Positions 36,455 through 49,700 of a stretch of DNA of 64,000 nucleotides are shown in pieces. Positions within the stretch are counted from its first letter, which is position 1. Every line of letters starts with the position of its first letter. The notes under the pieces are model-generated. The model did no database searches. It had not been told where the DNA came from and saw only the letters and a list, made by a program, of their open reading frames with translations. The stretch is from positions 496,001-560,000 of the forward strand of contig NC_064657.1 in NCBI RefSeq assembly GCF_001723175.1. Reading direction: 5' to 3'. This stretch comes from Penicillium oxalicum. Its lineage: Eukaryota; Ascomycota; Eurotiomycetes; Eurotiales; Aspergillaceae. The position numbers and the translations under genes were made by a program.

Positions 36455-37268
36455 ATGTCACAAGGTCTTTTCTCATCATCTTCATCCTTGTTTCGGAGCG
36501 TCGCCAATGCGATTCCTTCCTCCTGCCGCTGGAGCTCAAGTTCGACCGCCGCGTTGAGCGCTTTCACCTCCCAGCGCACATCTCCTTCTCACAGCCAGAG
36601 TATGTTGCCAAACTTCAATGCGGACATTGTGGTTGCTCACAGATGTGAGCCGGTCACTTCCCCTTGATAGCTGACCTTTGCGCATAGCTCCTCGAGCCAC
36701 GATCCGGCGCCGACTACCGAACCGCCTGCGATTCTTGGAGGAACAAAAGGCTCAGGGTGAGAGCCGAGCCCTGGAAAAGTTCCAGACCCGCGACTGGAAG
36801 GCTGGTGATGTCTATGCTCCCCATGACCTGAGTCCAGCCGAGATGAAGAAATGGGGCAAGCGCAAGAGCCCTTCACGGGATGCCTTTGATGCTTTGAACT
36901 TGAACCCATTGGACCTTTACAGGGTATGTGTGACCGAAGAAAATTGATTCCTGATGGGGCGGAAAAGTTGCGCAAAGTCTCCTCCGAGTTGGAGACCTTC
37001 TAACTCCAAGTGACATGGCTTGAAACCGTCCTTGTGCTAACAACTTTCTTCTCCCGGTCTCCAGAACTTCTCGATCATGTCCGAATACGTCTCCCCTCTC
37101 GGCCGGATCAAGTCTCGTGAACAGACTGGTCTGCGACCCGTCAACCAGCGCAAGATTGCCAAGGCCATCCGCCGGGCCATGGGTCTTGGTCTCATGCCTT
37201 CTGTCCACCGACACCCCGAAATTCTGGCCGCAGAGATGAAGGCCAAGATGGACGGTGGATTCCGGTAG
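36455..37268 (+). CDS. rsm18: Mitochondrial small-subunit ribosomal protein bS18m (RSM18-like)
   Basis: This is a component of the mitochondrial 37S small ribosomal subunit. Three exons (36455-36644, 36688-36923, 37065-37268) encode 209 residues. The first 35 residues (MSQGLFSSSSSLFRSVANAI and on) look like a mitochondrial presequence. The S18 core is at the C-terminus: YRNFSIMSEYVSPLGRIKSR, then TGLRPVNQRKIAKAIRRAMG, then LMPSVHRHPEIL. Bacterial S18 has the equivalent conserved RxxTGL and Q-R-K-L/I-x-x-A-I-x-R-A pattern. Both introns are 43-141 bases with normal borders. It shares a divergent promoter with the PPR gene, which also acts in mitochondria, so the two may be co-regulated. Confidence 0.9.
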
Positions 37269-38829
37269 AGATTCTTGCTTTTTTGATGGTTCTGCATATG
37301 AATCGATTTGATGGTTGTTTTTGTACAGAGTATAGTTGGAGTCCTCTTGAAAGGCACACCCCGTTCATGTATTTCTAGTTTTCGAGAGAAAAAACGCATT
37401 TGATTTCTCATGTGTTCTATTCGTAATCTTCCTCTCCAATCAGCGTGTCTTGTCCACAGCGTAGTGGACGGGGAGATATCAAATGACTTAAGCAACGCCC
37501 AGCGCCGTGAGACCAGACCACAAATTCCTTCCCGGTTACGCTCTGGTATCAACCTAGAGCCCACACCTACACAACGAGCATCAGCCGGCTCCTAGTTTGT
37601 TATTGTGACTTTATATCAGCAGATAATCTGCTACTATGTATGCCATTGTATATCAAAGAGAAATGAAATCAATCATCAAGCGCCATTTCTTTTGGGCTGG
37701 GACCGCCCAGAAAAAAGTTCTGTGATAGTCCCCGCCACGCTCAGTCTGGACTGGTTGACTAAATAAGTCGAAAGCTCCTATCAGCACCGAAATAAAGAGC
37801 TATTTAGAGTCATACTTCCATGCGATAGTCCTTTGCGCTGAGTCACAGTCAAGTTCAAAGTCGACCCCTCCCTCAAACGCGTACTTGTACTGGTACTGCA
37901 AATTCGACAAAGAGTGCCCCAAGTTCAATCAGCACTGCACAATTTCCTCACCACTGATAGATGGAACATAAAGTAGATGAAAATCGTATGAAGCAATGGT
38001 CTCGGCAGCTCAGTCATGAAGAAATGCCAATTCTCATATCATTCAGCCCTTGACATTTTTTTAAAATTTTCGTTGCATAAGTCGAGACCTTCAAAACATG
38101 GCATATACTTATTTGCGATACTTTACTCCCAGACCTGAGTATCTGACACCCACGAGTCAACGCGTTGATTTTTGACATGCGAGGCATTAATGTTGATCTG
38201 CGCTAGTTTGAATTCTTCATTCTGGAAACGATGTTTTGGCTACATAAATAGGCAGATGGATACCGAGGTCAAACTACCTGCAATTGGGAGAGTGCCCGTT
38301 TCACGCACAAAATCTTCTTGTTTTCCGCCGGACAGTGGAAGTACGAAGACGATCGTATATTTAGGACTTGAGATGGGCTGACTAACTAGGATAAAGCTAT
38401 CATGAGCTGTGTGGCATGATCTTTGTTTTGTTGTATAAGGTAATATCGTTATCCATCTATGAGGTCCGATTAGGTTCTCATCTATGAGGTTCCGATTAGG
38501 TTGTTTTATTTTGCGCCATATTTCTTACCGGAATTTCCCATAGAATCTTTACTTTCGGACGGATGATATGTTCTTCGGTACGATGTACGATTCAAGGAGG
38601 GCTTTCTACTGCGGATGCTTCCGCGTCTAGAGGCCCAGTCAATGAAAGTTGCATTGTACTCTCCAAACGAATCTGGAAGATCACCAATCTGTCATAATGG
38701 TCATTCAAATTATGGATATCTAGTCAGTTCTCGTTTTGTGATGACTAGATACATGGAATTAGATTGCACAAAAGAATCCTTCAAGAAATGAAATGACAGT
38801 TGGCAATAGACAGGGGATGCGGGCTGATT
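37269..38829. other. AT-rich intergenic spacer
   Basis: This 1.5-kb spacer lies between the RSM18 gene and the 3' end of the surface protein gene. It is AT-rich with only short frames. A small local duplication (ATCTATGAGGT, then GATTAGGTT) is visible at 38455-38502. Confidence 0.5.
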
Positions 38830-39611
38830 CTAGAAGAAAAAGAATGTAAAGATGGCTGCTACCATGGCAAACACGGTCGAGGTCGGTCCCATCTTAGTAC
38901 CAGCATTAAAGACGGGGCCTGATGCCGTGGTCGACACCGACGAGGAAGGGTTTCCAGAGATCGAGCCGGTCATGGAAGCATGCGAGGTCAGTGGTGTGGA
39001 GCTGAAAGAGACAATGCCAGCTTTGCTCGTGCCTTGAGCAGGAGCAGAAGTTGATGAAGAGATGGCTGAGTGGACAGTTTGAAGAGTCTGAATGGTTCCA
39101 GGCTGAGTTGGGCCGGACTGAGCTCCCACGTCGTAGGCTGGAGACCCGGCCATATGGGTAGCTACAACCCAGTAAGTGGCGGTGTACGAGCTGACAGTCT
39201 GGGTGGTGGTATAAGTCGTCTGCTGGCTAGCGGGACAGTGGTGAATGGACGACGGGCAGGCCGTCACCGTCTGGATTGCGGTGACGTAGACGGTTGAAGT
39301 AGTCAAAGCTGACGCTGAGACGCCGGTCTCCGAGACTTGATGTCCGACCTGATTCACGGTTGTCTGGGGAAGTGCAGTGCCGGTCACGGCAGGCAAGGTG
39401 CCAAGAGTACTGGGATTACCAGGACACTCGGTGACCACACGAGTGATGGTTTCGGTGGTCACATGAGTGGTCATTTGATGGGCTGGGCAGTTGGTGACGG
39501 TAGCGGCGCAAGAGGTGATCGTGCGGACCTGTGTCTCCGTGACCGTATAGGTTGTTGCACTCGTGGTGCTCTGAATAGAGGATGTCACCGTGGCCGAGGT
39601 GGTCTGAGAAG

Positions 39612-39642
<31 letters not shown>

Positions 39643-40409
39643 CGAGATAAAGGACTGGGTAGAGACGCTGGTCGTAGAGACGACCGGGGTCGACGATCGA
39701 ATTGGAGACGAAGAGCGACTTGGCGACGAAGAACGGACCGGCGAGGATGAACGAACAGGTGAAGGCGAGCGAACCGGTGTCGAGGAACGAACAGGCGTCG
39801 AGGACCGAATAGGCGTCGAGGACCGAACAGGCGAGGGCGTCGGTGTGTCGGTGTCGGTGTCGGCGTGGTCGAGGGTTCCGTGACAGTCGAGATGACTGGA
39901 ACCAGCGACGTACTCACATCGAACTCCGTGACCACGGTGCTGGTAGTGCACGTGTTGGTCGTTTGAGACAGCCGTTGACCAAGTTGCCAATTTCCCCCGG
40001 AAGAGACCCTCTGGGGCGCACTCGCCAGAAAATAGCATTCGTTGGCTAAAGGAAGGAACATGACGAAATTGCAGCCAGGATTGAGATTGCAATCGCTGAC
40101 GCAATCGCTGATCTGCGTAATGGAACTTGTTTGAACTCCGAAGAGGAAATTGTTCGGAGACCAATTCACTCCGCAAGTCTCCTTCCAGGCATCAACGCTG
40201 CCGCTATCAAAGGCCAACCCATCGCTACAAGCGCCCACCGCGGTTGGAAAGGTACAACCCGGGATGGTACTGGTCACGGTGGAAATGGACGTCTTGGTGA
40301 TGAGATCCGTCGAGGTTCCGACGGTGACAGTCTTTGCGTGGGAAACTGGTGCCAGAGCGACGACCAGGCCCAGGGCAGGAATCAAGAGGTGATCTGTCCA
40401 CCGACCCAT
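38830..40409 (-). CDS. GPI-anchored mucin-like cell surface protein with a frame conflict in its repeats
   Basis: The ATG at 40409 starts a clear signal peptide (MGRWTDHLLIPALGLVVALA, cleavage after SHA). A cysteine-containing module follows, resembling a PAN/apple fold, with CTFPTAVGACSDGLAF and SDCVSDCNLNPGCNFVMF. Then come Ser/Thr/Pro-rich repeats (RSSTPVRSSTPVRSP) and a serine run of about a dozen. The tail repeats T-V-x-x-C units with TCPAHQ-like spacing and ends in NAGTKMGPTSTVFAMVAAIF, a plausible GPI-attachment signal. The signal peptide and module are in one frame and the repeats and GPI tail in another. The change falls in an ACACCG-type repeat near 39855, where two extra bases (or one missing) separate PTPTPT from TPSPVRSS. 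Read without a shift, the first frame gives a 274-residue product ending in a poly-leucine stretch. No good intron resolves this. Confidence 0.7.
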
Positions 40410-43400
40410 GGCGATCTGTAGTTGTTGAGATAATCAAACGAGTGTATAACAACTTGAAAGCGCAGCGACGACGAAGCAGTTACGGAAATGGCAACTGCTT
40501 TCCTATATATTAGTTTTGATAAAGAGAGGAACTAAGACAACCGCTTGGTACTCGCCGTGCTTTTCCTACTTCTTCTTATTTAATTTTGCTTTTTGGCTTC
40601 TTCCCTGATTTGAGTGGCTCGTTGAGCCAATACACTTTGCAATGCCCGAGATCTGCCATGATGACCAGTTAATTTCCACGGGCCCCCCTGAGCCCTACCG
40701 TTCGACGCGGACGATAAGGTAAAATAAGCGACGGACGATGGAGCCAACTGGGCCGGGCGTTGGACTTTGGCCGGGACCTGAATCGATAGTTTGGCCAACT
40801 CACTCCACAAGGGCGTATAGCTCTAACCAGAAAAGGATAAGTGATGGGTTCGCAACGACTCCAAGTTCACCAGTCCCGAACCACCAGGGCTCGAGGGCAC
40901 CGGATGATGCGTATCGGGTACCGTCCCATGAGCACCTTTTTCTACTTTAGATGAGATGGGTAGAGCCTTCAATAGTTTGCCTGATAGTCATACAACGCCC
41001 AGTTCTTGCAATGATTCGTATTAGTCTCCCTGTGGACTTGTGGAGTGGGGGCACTTCTACAGAGGTAGCGCAGAGATGTGTACTGTAAGAGCTTCATAGT
41101 GATGATCAAAATCGCGGGGCTGGCCCGATCTCTTCGGAATTGCTGTATTGAGTTTCCAACACCATCCCATCTCGTGTGGGCGACGGGCGGGCGAGAGGTC
41201 AGCAGCGCTAACGCCTAGTAGTCCCAGAGAAAAAAAACTCGATCGTCCCTTGATTCCGCGGCCCATGAACCTTGAAATAGCCAACACTCATGATTCATCT
41301 TCATAAGCTAGTCCAAAAGAAGTAACGGTAACTTATCCAGCTCACGTTATTTATGGTTATCACAAGCTTTTTTTTAAGCACGGGCAGAAGCTCTCTCTGT
41401 AGTCCACGCTGCACGTTCTTTCTAGGATGATCCACACAAGATACTGGAGATGCATGCATCTCTTCGGATTGTGCTGTAAACAGTAAAAAAATAATTCGGA
41501 TGACTTCTTATTCCACGACTGGTGTTTTTTTTTGTCACCTCTTATATGCTCCCTAGGGTCCTTCAGTCCGGATGATGGCCTTTTTTCCAACTGTCTAGTC
41601 CCACAGTGGAAGGTCGAAAGGTACTTTCTTACCCGGGCGACCCATGGCTGGGGGGACTCTCCACGATCACCTCCACGCCGATCGATAGGCTTAGGCGGGT
41701 GCGATCAAGCCCCACAAGCTCCGCTCCTCTGCATTCGATCTCAGTGTCTCAACCCGAGGAGCTGGATCACCTTTCTGGCTTTCATTCCCAGCTTTAATGA
41801 GCCGCTTTTTTCGGACTTGACCGGTTCAAGGAGTACCTCAGCTGGCTGGAGTAGCTTTGACGCTGGGTAGCTCATGATGGAAAACATTGTGCGCTGGCGG
41901 TGGCTGGCTCTGCGAGGAATTAAGACTGGAGCGCCACCTCAGCTCTCCTAACCTGAAGTGCATACCTTTAAATGAAAACCTCATTGGGAATACGAGTTGA
42001 CAACATCTATGCCGTGAGGATGAGAGTTACAGCTCAGGCGTATGAGCTTACAAATGAAATCAATCTTAGCACGTAAATACATACGGATTTGGAGGAAGAA
42101 GGAAAGAGAGAAGTGGGAATCAATATGAGAGAATAGCCCTCATCCTAAGATGAATAAATACGTCTATCAATTACAGGCTTGGGAACAAAGACACACTTGT
42201 CTTGAAGCATAGAGCCTCCATCCCGCTTCAGATGGGAATACTTTGAATGAGAACGACGACAAAAACTGACGGAAATATCCACCTCTGCCCGTGAAGATGG
42301 ATAAACAACAATAGTCGCCTTGCCCGGCAATAAACACTTAAAAAAATATTGGGCTGTACAGGAAAACATCCGACTCCGTCTTCACGCTGCTCAAATGAGA
42401 TCAGATCTCTAGATTGTTTTCGTTTTGTGCAAAACATCTTCGTCGTTCACAATAGAAATATTCTATATTCGCTGAGACTCCAACCAAAAACCCTAAGGTC
42501 AAGAATAAAGCCTCAGCTCATATAACTGCCTTTTCCACCCATTGAATGCATAGCATACCTGACTACCTAGGAGGTAGAAGTCCAGACTCAAGTTCATTTC
42601 CAATCGGGGACGTCATGAATCACCAACATGTCTCATTTTCGGCAGTCAGATCAGACCTACACTTTCCCTCTTGAGTCTCTGTCCCGAGTTTAGGTCGTAG
42701 ACCAAGGATGTGTTTGCCCGCTTGAGCCTCGATAAGCAGATCTGAGTGCATTCAGCGGCTTTCAAACGACCTTCAGCTGCCACAGTGACTAGGGTAGCTC
42801 CATATTTACCAACAAAGACCCACAAGTCGTGGTCGTCCTGGTCGCTTGGGAGAATGGCTTCTATTCAGAGGTATACACCCTTTCCGAGCCTGGTATCACA
42901 GTGGGGAAAGCCTCATACCATCTTGGGAATAAGTCTTGAAGGACAAAAAAACAGTGTGGATCTTACTTGGCTTCCGGATGCCCGGTAATTACCTCTATTT
43001 TTTCTCATCCGATCAGAACTAGCACGCCGCGCAGGCATTTCATCCGACGTTTTGTCCCTCACCGGTAGCTTCTGTGGAGTGATGTTCCATGGATGAAGTG
43101 CAGCAGAGAGCCGTTTCTGGGGTAAGATGAAGGGGCATCACAAGTCCCCATACTTCTAAGCAGGCTTTGCCCGATGGAGAGGTGGTAGGTACACCGAAAC
43201 TAGCCAGTCAAGCAGGAATGACAATACACCTATTTTGATAAGGTCATCTTGATGTTGCCATTGAATGGGCGTCGAATATTAATTATCTCTGGTAATACTA
43301 CGTACTTAGCGTGAGCGTGGGTGGATGGGCTATTAACTTGACTCGAGTCACTTGATTTTAGCTTTGAATACACCAAAGACCCAGATCATCGTGTCATACA

Positions 43401-44223
43401 TAACTTGTAAGATAAAAGGGCATACTGTGAGCTTCCTGAGTGACCTTGGGGAAGCTCAGGCTGGAGAGCCTCGGCATCCGAAATCTCCAGCAACACCAAT
43501 TCAAATAGTTGCAAGACTTTTCTAAGTGATAAAAAGAGTTTTTGAAATTGACCATCCTCAAGAAAGACTCCTTTTACCATTTACGTTTTCTTCAATGCAG
43601 TAGACTATGGTTTCTAAGAGTGTGTAGGCTGGTCAATACAGCTCCTACAGGGTAGTAGGCAGCGACTAGCCCTGTTGTGCTGTTCTCAGGCATCAGTATT
43701 TCGAGGTCACCTTAGTCTGAATCCCAAGGTGAGTCGAGATTGACACTCGCGACATCAGGAAGCTATAGACTCTTCAAAAATGTTTATGTGAGGATATAAA
43801 TAACGTAGGCAACTATTTGTCTGTTCGGCAGGGGCAGTCGAAACCAAATGAAACACCAAGGACAGCATCGAAAAGCCCTGACCTCTTAGAAAGACTACCA
43901 GATATGCTGGAAAAAATGAAAGGTGAAAATGACGGTTGTAAGTTCAAATTATAGATTTGATCATTTTCTGCCTGCTCCGCAATGTATGCGTCTGGAAAAC
44001 GCTGCAAGATCAGTCATGACCCAACACAGAGTGGTTGTTGACGTACAAGCTTCGACCGACGAGGTAAAAGGTACACACAATGTGCGGCTCTCCCCGCTCG
44101 AGGGGTGCCTGGCCCCACGTACGTCAGCCCGCCTCCTCGTAAACAACCCACTCGGCCTCTTTTAAATCGCTCGCATTCTGATCCCTTTTCCACTCCACCC
44201 CAACGTCAAGTCGTGTCTCCAAC
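40410..44223. other. 3.8-kb gene-free region
   Basis: I see no supported gene, RNA gene or mobile element between the divergent surface-protein and AIP1 genes. Short frames on both strands match nothing known to me. Confidence 0.5.
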
Positions 44224-46230
44224 ATGGCGATCACAAACGGTACAGACCTCAATCTGCTCGATTAGTCTCGTTGCTTTGCGCTGTCATCATACTGATACAT
44301 CGTCTCCATCCTAGAATCGATCTGGGCGGCCAGCCCCTCCACAACCCGGGGTGCTCCCACCCAGCTCTCCTCTGACGCCAAGGGCGAGCGACTTGCGTAT
44401 GCGGTACGGTTCTTTTGATTCCCCTGGGTACTTTTATTTTTTTCCCTATGAGGGCTATAGGGGGCATTCAGTCCATTGACTTTGGGACCGTTCTTTTAGT
44501 CCAATAAATCGATTTTCATCCGGTCGATCGACAACCCCGCAATTGGGCGACAGTACACCGAGCACAAGGCCCAAACCACAGTAGCGCGCTTCTCCCCTTC
44601 GGGGTTTTACGTGGCCAGTGGTGATGCAACGGGTACAGTAAGGGTTTGGGATTGCGTCGGCGAGGGTATCACCAAGGGCGACTATAGCATTGTTAACGGC
44701 CGCATCAACGATTTGGCCTGGGATGGGGACTCTCAGCGCATCATCGCCGTGGGTGACGGAAAGCAACGGTATGGACATTGCATCACTTGGGACAGCGGAA
44801 ATACAGTCGGTGAGATCTACGGTCACACGCAACAGATCAACTCCGTTTCGATCAGGCAGCAGAGACCTCTCCGGGCCGCGGCCGCCGGTGATGATAAGAA
44901 GCTGGTCTTCTACCACGGCGCCCCTTTCAAGTTCAACACGGGTATCGGTGACAAGCACACCAACTACATCTACGGGGTTGGCTTCAGCCCAGATGGATCA
45001 CACTTGGTCAGTGTTGGCGCAGACCGAAAAATCTGGCTGTATGACGGCAAGACGGGCGAGACCAAGGGACAGATCGGTGAAGGGGAGCACAAGGGAAGCA
45101 TCTTCAGTGTGTCGTGGTCCAAGGACTCGCACAAATTTGTGACCGCCAGTGCCGACCGGACCGTGAAGATCTGGGATGTCGAAGCGGGCAAGGCTACGCA
45201 GACCTGGACTCTCGGTGAGGATGGCGCCAATGCGATCCGTGATCACCAGGTCGGTGTCGTTTGGCCCCCGGGTCGAAGCGACGGCCTGATCATCAGTCTG
45301 TCCCTGAGCGGCGATCTAAACTATCTCACCGAGGGCACGGCCAAGCCCCGCCAGGTCATTCAGGGCCACCAGAAGAGCATCACCTCGCTCGGTCAGTCTA
45401 CCTTTGATGGCAAAGAGACCTTGTGGACGGGCAGCTTCGAGGGTCGCGTGTGCAGCTGGGATGTCGCCTCGGGCTCCTCGGAGGAAGTTGAGGGTGATGG
45501 ACACCCGGGGTACATTGCCGGTCTGGCGTCGACAACCGAGGGCTCTGGCCGGATCTACAGTGTTGGTTGGGATGACACCATCCGGTCCGTCGATGTGGCT
45601 GCCAAGACATATACCGGTAGCGCATCGAAGCTGAGCGCCCAGCCCAAGGGTGTGGCTGCTGCCGGGACCAGTGTTCTGGTGGGCGGTGCGGAGGCTGTCG
45701 AGATCTTCCAAGATGGCCAGAAAACAGGTGACTACAAGACTCAGTTCTCGGTGACCACCGTGGCCGCACACGGAGAAATTGCGGCCATCGGCGGCGAGAA
45801 CGGAGCCGTGCAGATATGCAAGGTCTCAGGTGCCAGCCTGTCCGCCCAGACCGACATTCAAGCCTCTCGTAATCAGATCTCCATGTTGGCTTTCTCTCCC
45901 GATGGATCTATCTTGGCGGTAGGAGATTTGCGTGGTCGTGTTTTGGTCTACAAGGTGGCCGACGGCAGTCTCGTGACAGATCGCTGGACGGCACACACTG
46001 CGCGCATTACCTCGCTGGCCTGGAACCCGGCTGGAACCCATCTTGTCAGTGGCTCTCTGGATACCAATATCTTTGTCTGGAGTCTCGCCAAGCCGGGTGA
46101 CTGGCTGGAGGTCAAGAACGCGCACAAGGAGGGTGTCAATGGAGTCGCGTGGATCGACGGTGGATCCAAGATTGCATCTGCCGGCGCCGATGCTGCTGTG
46201 AAGGTGTGGAAGGTAGAAGGTCTGCAATGA
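44224..46230 (+). CDS. aip1: WD40 actin-interacting protein 1 (Aip1)
   Basis: Aip1 works with cofilin to sever and cap actin filaments in the cytoplasm. There are three exons: a 16-base first exon (44224-44239), then 44315-44403, then 44500-46230. They give 611 residues, the normal length for the family. The protein is built of about fourteen WD repeats in two propellers. Typical blades are SADRTVKIWDVEAGKATQTW and SGSLDTNIFVWSLAKPG, and the end is SAGADAAVKVWKVEG. The N-terminus (MAITNESIWAASPSTTRGAP) matches Aip1 proteins, which supports the tiny first exon, and the family-typical STTRGAP and GDATGTVRVWD are present. It is an ordinary intact housekeeping gene. Confidence 0.93.
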
Positions 46231-46756
46231 GATGCCATTGAGCGACATGTGTATTTTTCGTTCCTTGTCTTTACTTTTGAATTGTGCGAACGCATTTTCT
46301 CTCTTTCCTTCCCTTTTTTTTTTCTCCATCCTCCCTTTTCTACTTGACTGTTCTCTGATTGGTTGAAAATTCAGCTTCATAGGCCGGAGACATGTTCATG
46401 GTCTCACGGGTCAACGTTAAAGCATGGGCGATCGCATTATCCTCCCATAGTTACCCAAAGCTGCATCTCCACCCCGTAAGGCAGGGATGTCTGTTCGGCG
46501 GTGGTCGCAGGGCTGTGCGGCTGGATCAAACAGAGTGGGACTGGGCCTGGTCGGGAGCCTTCTGACTGGGCGGCGTCATGACTTCATTCTTGTTCAGTGC
46601 GCAATGGCTCTGCCATTCTTCCATTTTCTTCTTCCCACTCCTCGAGCCATATCTCCAGTGTACCATTTCAACTTGACCTGCACCATGGAGATCTACCTGG
46701 CCTGGACCTGATCTCGCCCATCCATCTCCGAAGCAAATGCGGGAGAGCCGCACGGA

Positions 46757-49700
46757 ATGGCGCCGTCCGAGATTGGAGGAGCTCCCAGTAGCTCCCGCCG
46801 CTTATTGCGACCCAAGGTGTGTTTGTGCCCGATCGGCACTTTTTCGGTGGTTCTGCGCCAGCCAGCCACGAACCGGACTGGCAATGGTGGATGGCAAGAA
46901 GGGTTAATGAGAAGAATTAGAATGCAATATACTAAACAAAAATGCCATTGACAGCTGCGGAATGCAACATTCGTTCTCCCACGTACCGGTCAACGACTAC
47001 AAGGCCTGGTCAACCTCCGCGATTCCACTCGAAGACCAGGCGCACAGGGTGATGAGAGCGATGCGCGCGAAGAACGACGCGGTCTACTGTCGGGCGAACT
47101 CGAGTCACACCATGGTGGTCATGGAGAATGGCTGTCAAAGCAGGCGCAACAGCTATGGGCACGATTATTGAGCTTCCTCGCCTCCGAGCAGGGCATCGGA
47201 GTCCTCAAATGTAGCCTGGCCTACTTGCTGGGTTCAATGGCAACCTTTGTCCCCGCCTTGTCAGCTTTTCTTGGTCATCAGCAAGGGAAGCATATGGTGG
47301 CGACGGTGACTGTGTACTTCCATCCAGCTCGGTCACGAGGGAGCATGTATCGCGCGCTGATCTGCGCACTGCTTGCCTTTTTCTATGCCTCGTTCCTGTC
47401 AATTACGAGTATGCTGGTAGAGGGCTTCTTTCAGGACACGCTAAACCTACCTGCATTGGGACATGCAGTGGTGCTGATTGTCTTCTGCGGCGGCGGCCTG
47501 GGTTTCGTTGGATGGATCAAGCAGAGACTGGGTGACCCCTTGGTGAATGTGGCGTGCTCGCTCACTGCACTTTCAACGATCACGGTGTTGACTAAAGAAG
47601 GTGCCGTGCAGAGTGGTGATTTGTCATTGAACAAGATCATCCAGGTCTTGAAGATGGTCATCATGGGTGTCGTCTTTGCGGGGGCTGTTTCATTCTCGAT
47701 ATTCCCCATCTCGGCGCGAAAGAAGCTACGCGCAAATCTCGTAACTACAACCGATACCTTGGCCGTGATGCTGGCCCTCATCACGGAGAGTTTTCTCGAG
47801 GGGTCCGAAGATGAGCTCAAATCTGCCGAGTTCATCGAGGCCGAAACGAAACACAAAAAGGCATACAGCCAGCTGGATAAGTTGATCCGCGAGGCGAAGC
47901 TCGAGCACTACTTTGCCGGCACGGAACGCGAGTATCGACTGGAAAAGAGGCTGGTTCGCTGGGTGCAGGACATCACCCACAACATGGGTGGCTTGCGTAG
48001 TGCAGCGTCGCTTCAATTCAGCTTGATTCGGGAGACTCTGGATCGCGAATTGCAGGCCTCGGATGGACAATCCAGTTCGCCTCAGCCGCCTTACTATGGC
48101 TCGCTAGAACGGTCCTGGTCATTTCCCGATGGGTCTTTCTTAGAGCCTATCGACGAGCGTCCGGAGGAAGAACTTACGTACAGTGCAAGTGTCACGACGC
48201 CAGGTGGAACTGGGAACACGGAGCCTGTCAAGCAGCCTCTTCTTCCCGCCGAGGTGTTCACGCTCTTCATTTCCCACCTTGGTCCGGCCATGGTGAGACT
48301 CCAATGCTTTTAGTGTTGCGCAATTGTGAGGAATGCGGTACTGACTCTCTCGTTGCAGCGATCCCTTGCCTTTACCTTGAAGGAGATCTTCAATGAGATT
48401 CCCTTTGGGCCAGCTCCCCATTATAAAATCTCTGTCCATAGTCGATTACTGACCAGTCTCGATCGGGCTCTCGCACTCTATCAGGAATCGCGTGAACGGA
48501 CCCTCAAGTCGCTCTACCAGCAAATCGAGTCGATCAAGTTGAGGACGCACGAAGCACAAGCGGACCTGGAAGAGGTATCTGCCAGCTGTGGTCATTTCAG
48601 TTCATCGCTGCTAGAGTTTGGTGAGCAGTTGCATGAGCTCCTCGAGATCCTGGATCAGCTTCAGCTTGAAATGGACGAGCGGCCTGGCGGTCGATCTTGG
48701 AGCTGGCTCCGGTTTTGGCGGAAGAAAGATAGAGGCGATGGCATTGGATCTGGGTTCTTCGTGCCACTTGAAGCTGTTGATGCGCCTGTAGGCGCTCCCG
48801 CTTCGGCTCGCGAACCATCCCCATCCGACACAACAATTAAGCAAAGACTTGGCTATCGCATCTGGAAATCTTTCAAGTGGCTCCGCAGGGATGATACCAG
48901 ATACGCCATCAAAGTGGGTGCCGGTGCGGCGCTCTATGCTCTGCCCGCGTTTCTCCCTTCAACAAGGCCCTTCTATCAACACTGGCGGGGAGAATGGGGT
49001 CTCTTGTCATACATGCTGGTGTGCTCAATGTACGTCGGTTCGTCAAACACAGTGGGCTCAGCTCGGTTCCTGGGGACATGTTTGGGCGCAGTCTTGGCCA
49101 TCGTCGCCTGGTACCTTTCCCACGGGAACGCCTTCGTTCTCGCCACGTTTGGCTGGATCATGGCCGTCTGGATTTCTTACATCACCATCGTCCAGGGCAA
49201 CGGACCCTTGGGTCGCTTCATCATGCTGACCTACAATCTCTCCGTGTTGTATGCCTATTCTCTCACGCAAGAGGAAAGTGACGGCTCTGGAGATGAGGGC
49301 GGCCAAAACCCCGTCATCGGCGAGATTGCGCTCCATCGCGTCGTGGCTGTGCTTTCGGGTTGCATTTGGGGTGTGATCATCACCCGAATGATCTGGCCGA
49401 TCAGAGCGCGGGATAGACTAAAAGACAGTCTGAGTATGCTGTGGCTACGCCTGAGCTTGATCTGGAGGCGTGATCCCCTCTCGGCAATGGTGGAGTCGAG
49501 GAAATCCGTCGTGTATATGACCGCGCGCGAGAGACTTGAATTTGAGCGTTTTCTTACTCGCTTGGAAGCGCTGCTCGTTTCTGCACGGTCGGAGTTTGAG
49601 CTTCGCAGTGCGTTTCCGGAAGCGACCTACACGAGCATCATTCGATGCACTCGACGGATGGTGAACACGTTCAATGCGATGAATCTCGAGCTGATGAAGA

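Noticed and set aside
46962..47171. Apparent frameshift at the N-terminus of the FUSC/BRE4-like gene (ATG frame at 46962 versus main frame)
   Set aside because: A normal intron (46817-46954) joins an exon starting at 46757 to the main frame in phase, giving a family-like N-terminus. The 46962 frame is a shadow.
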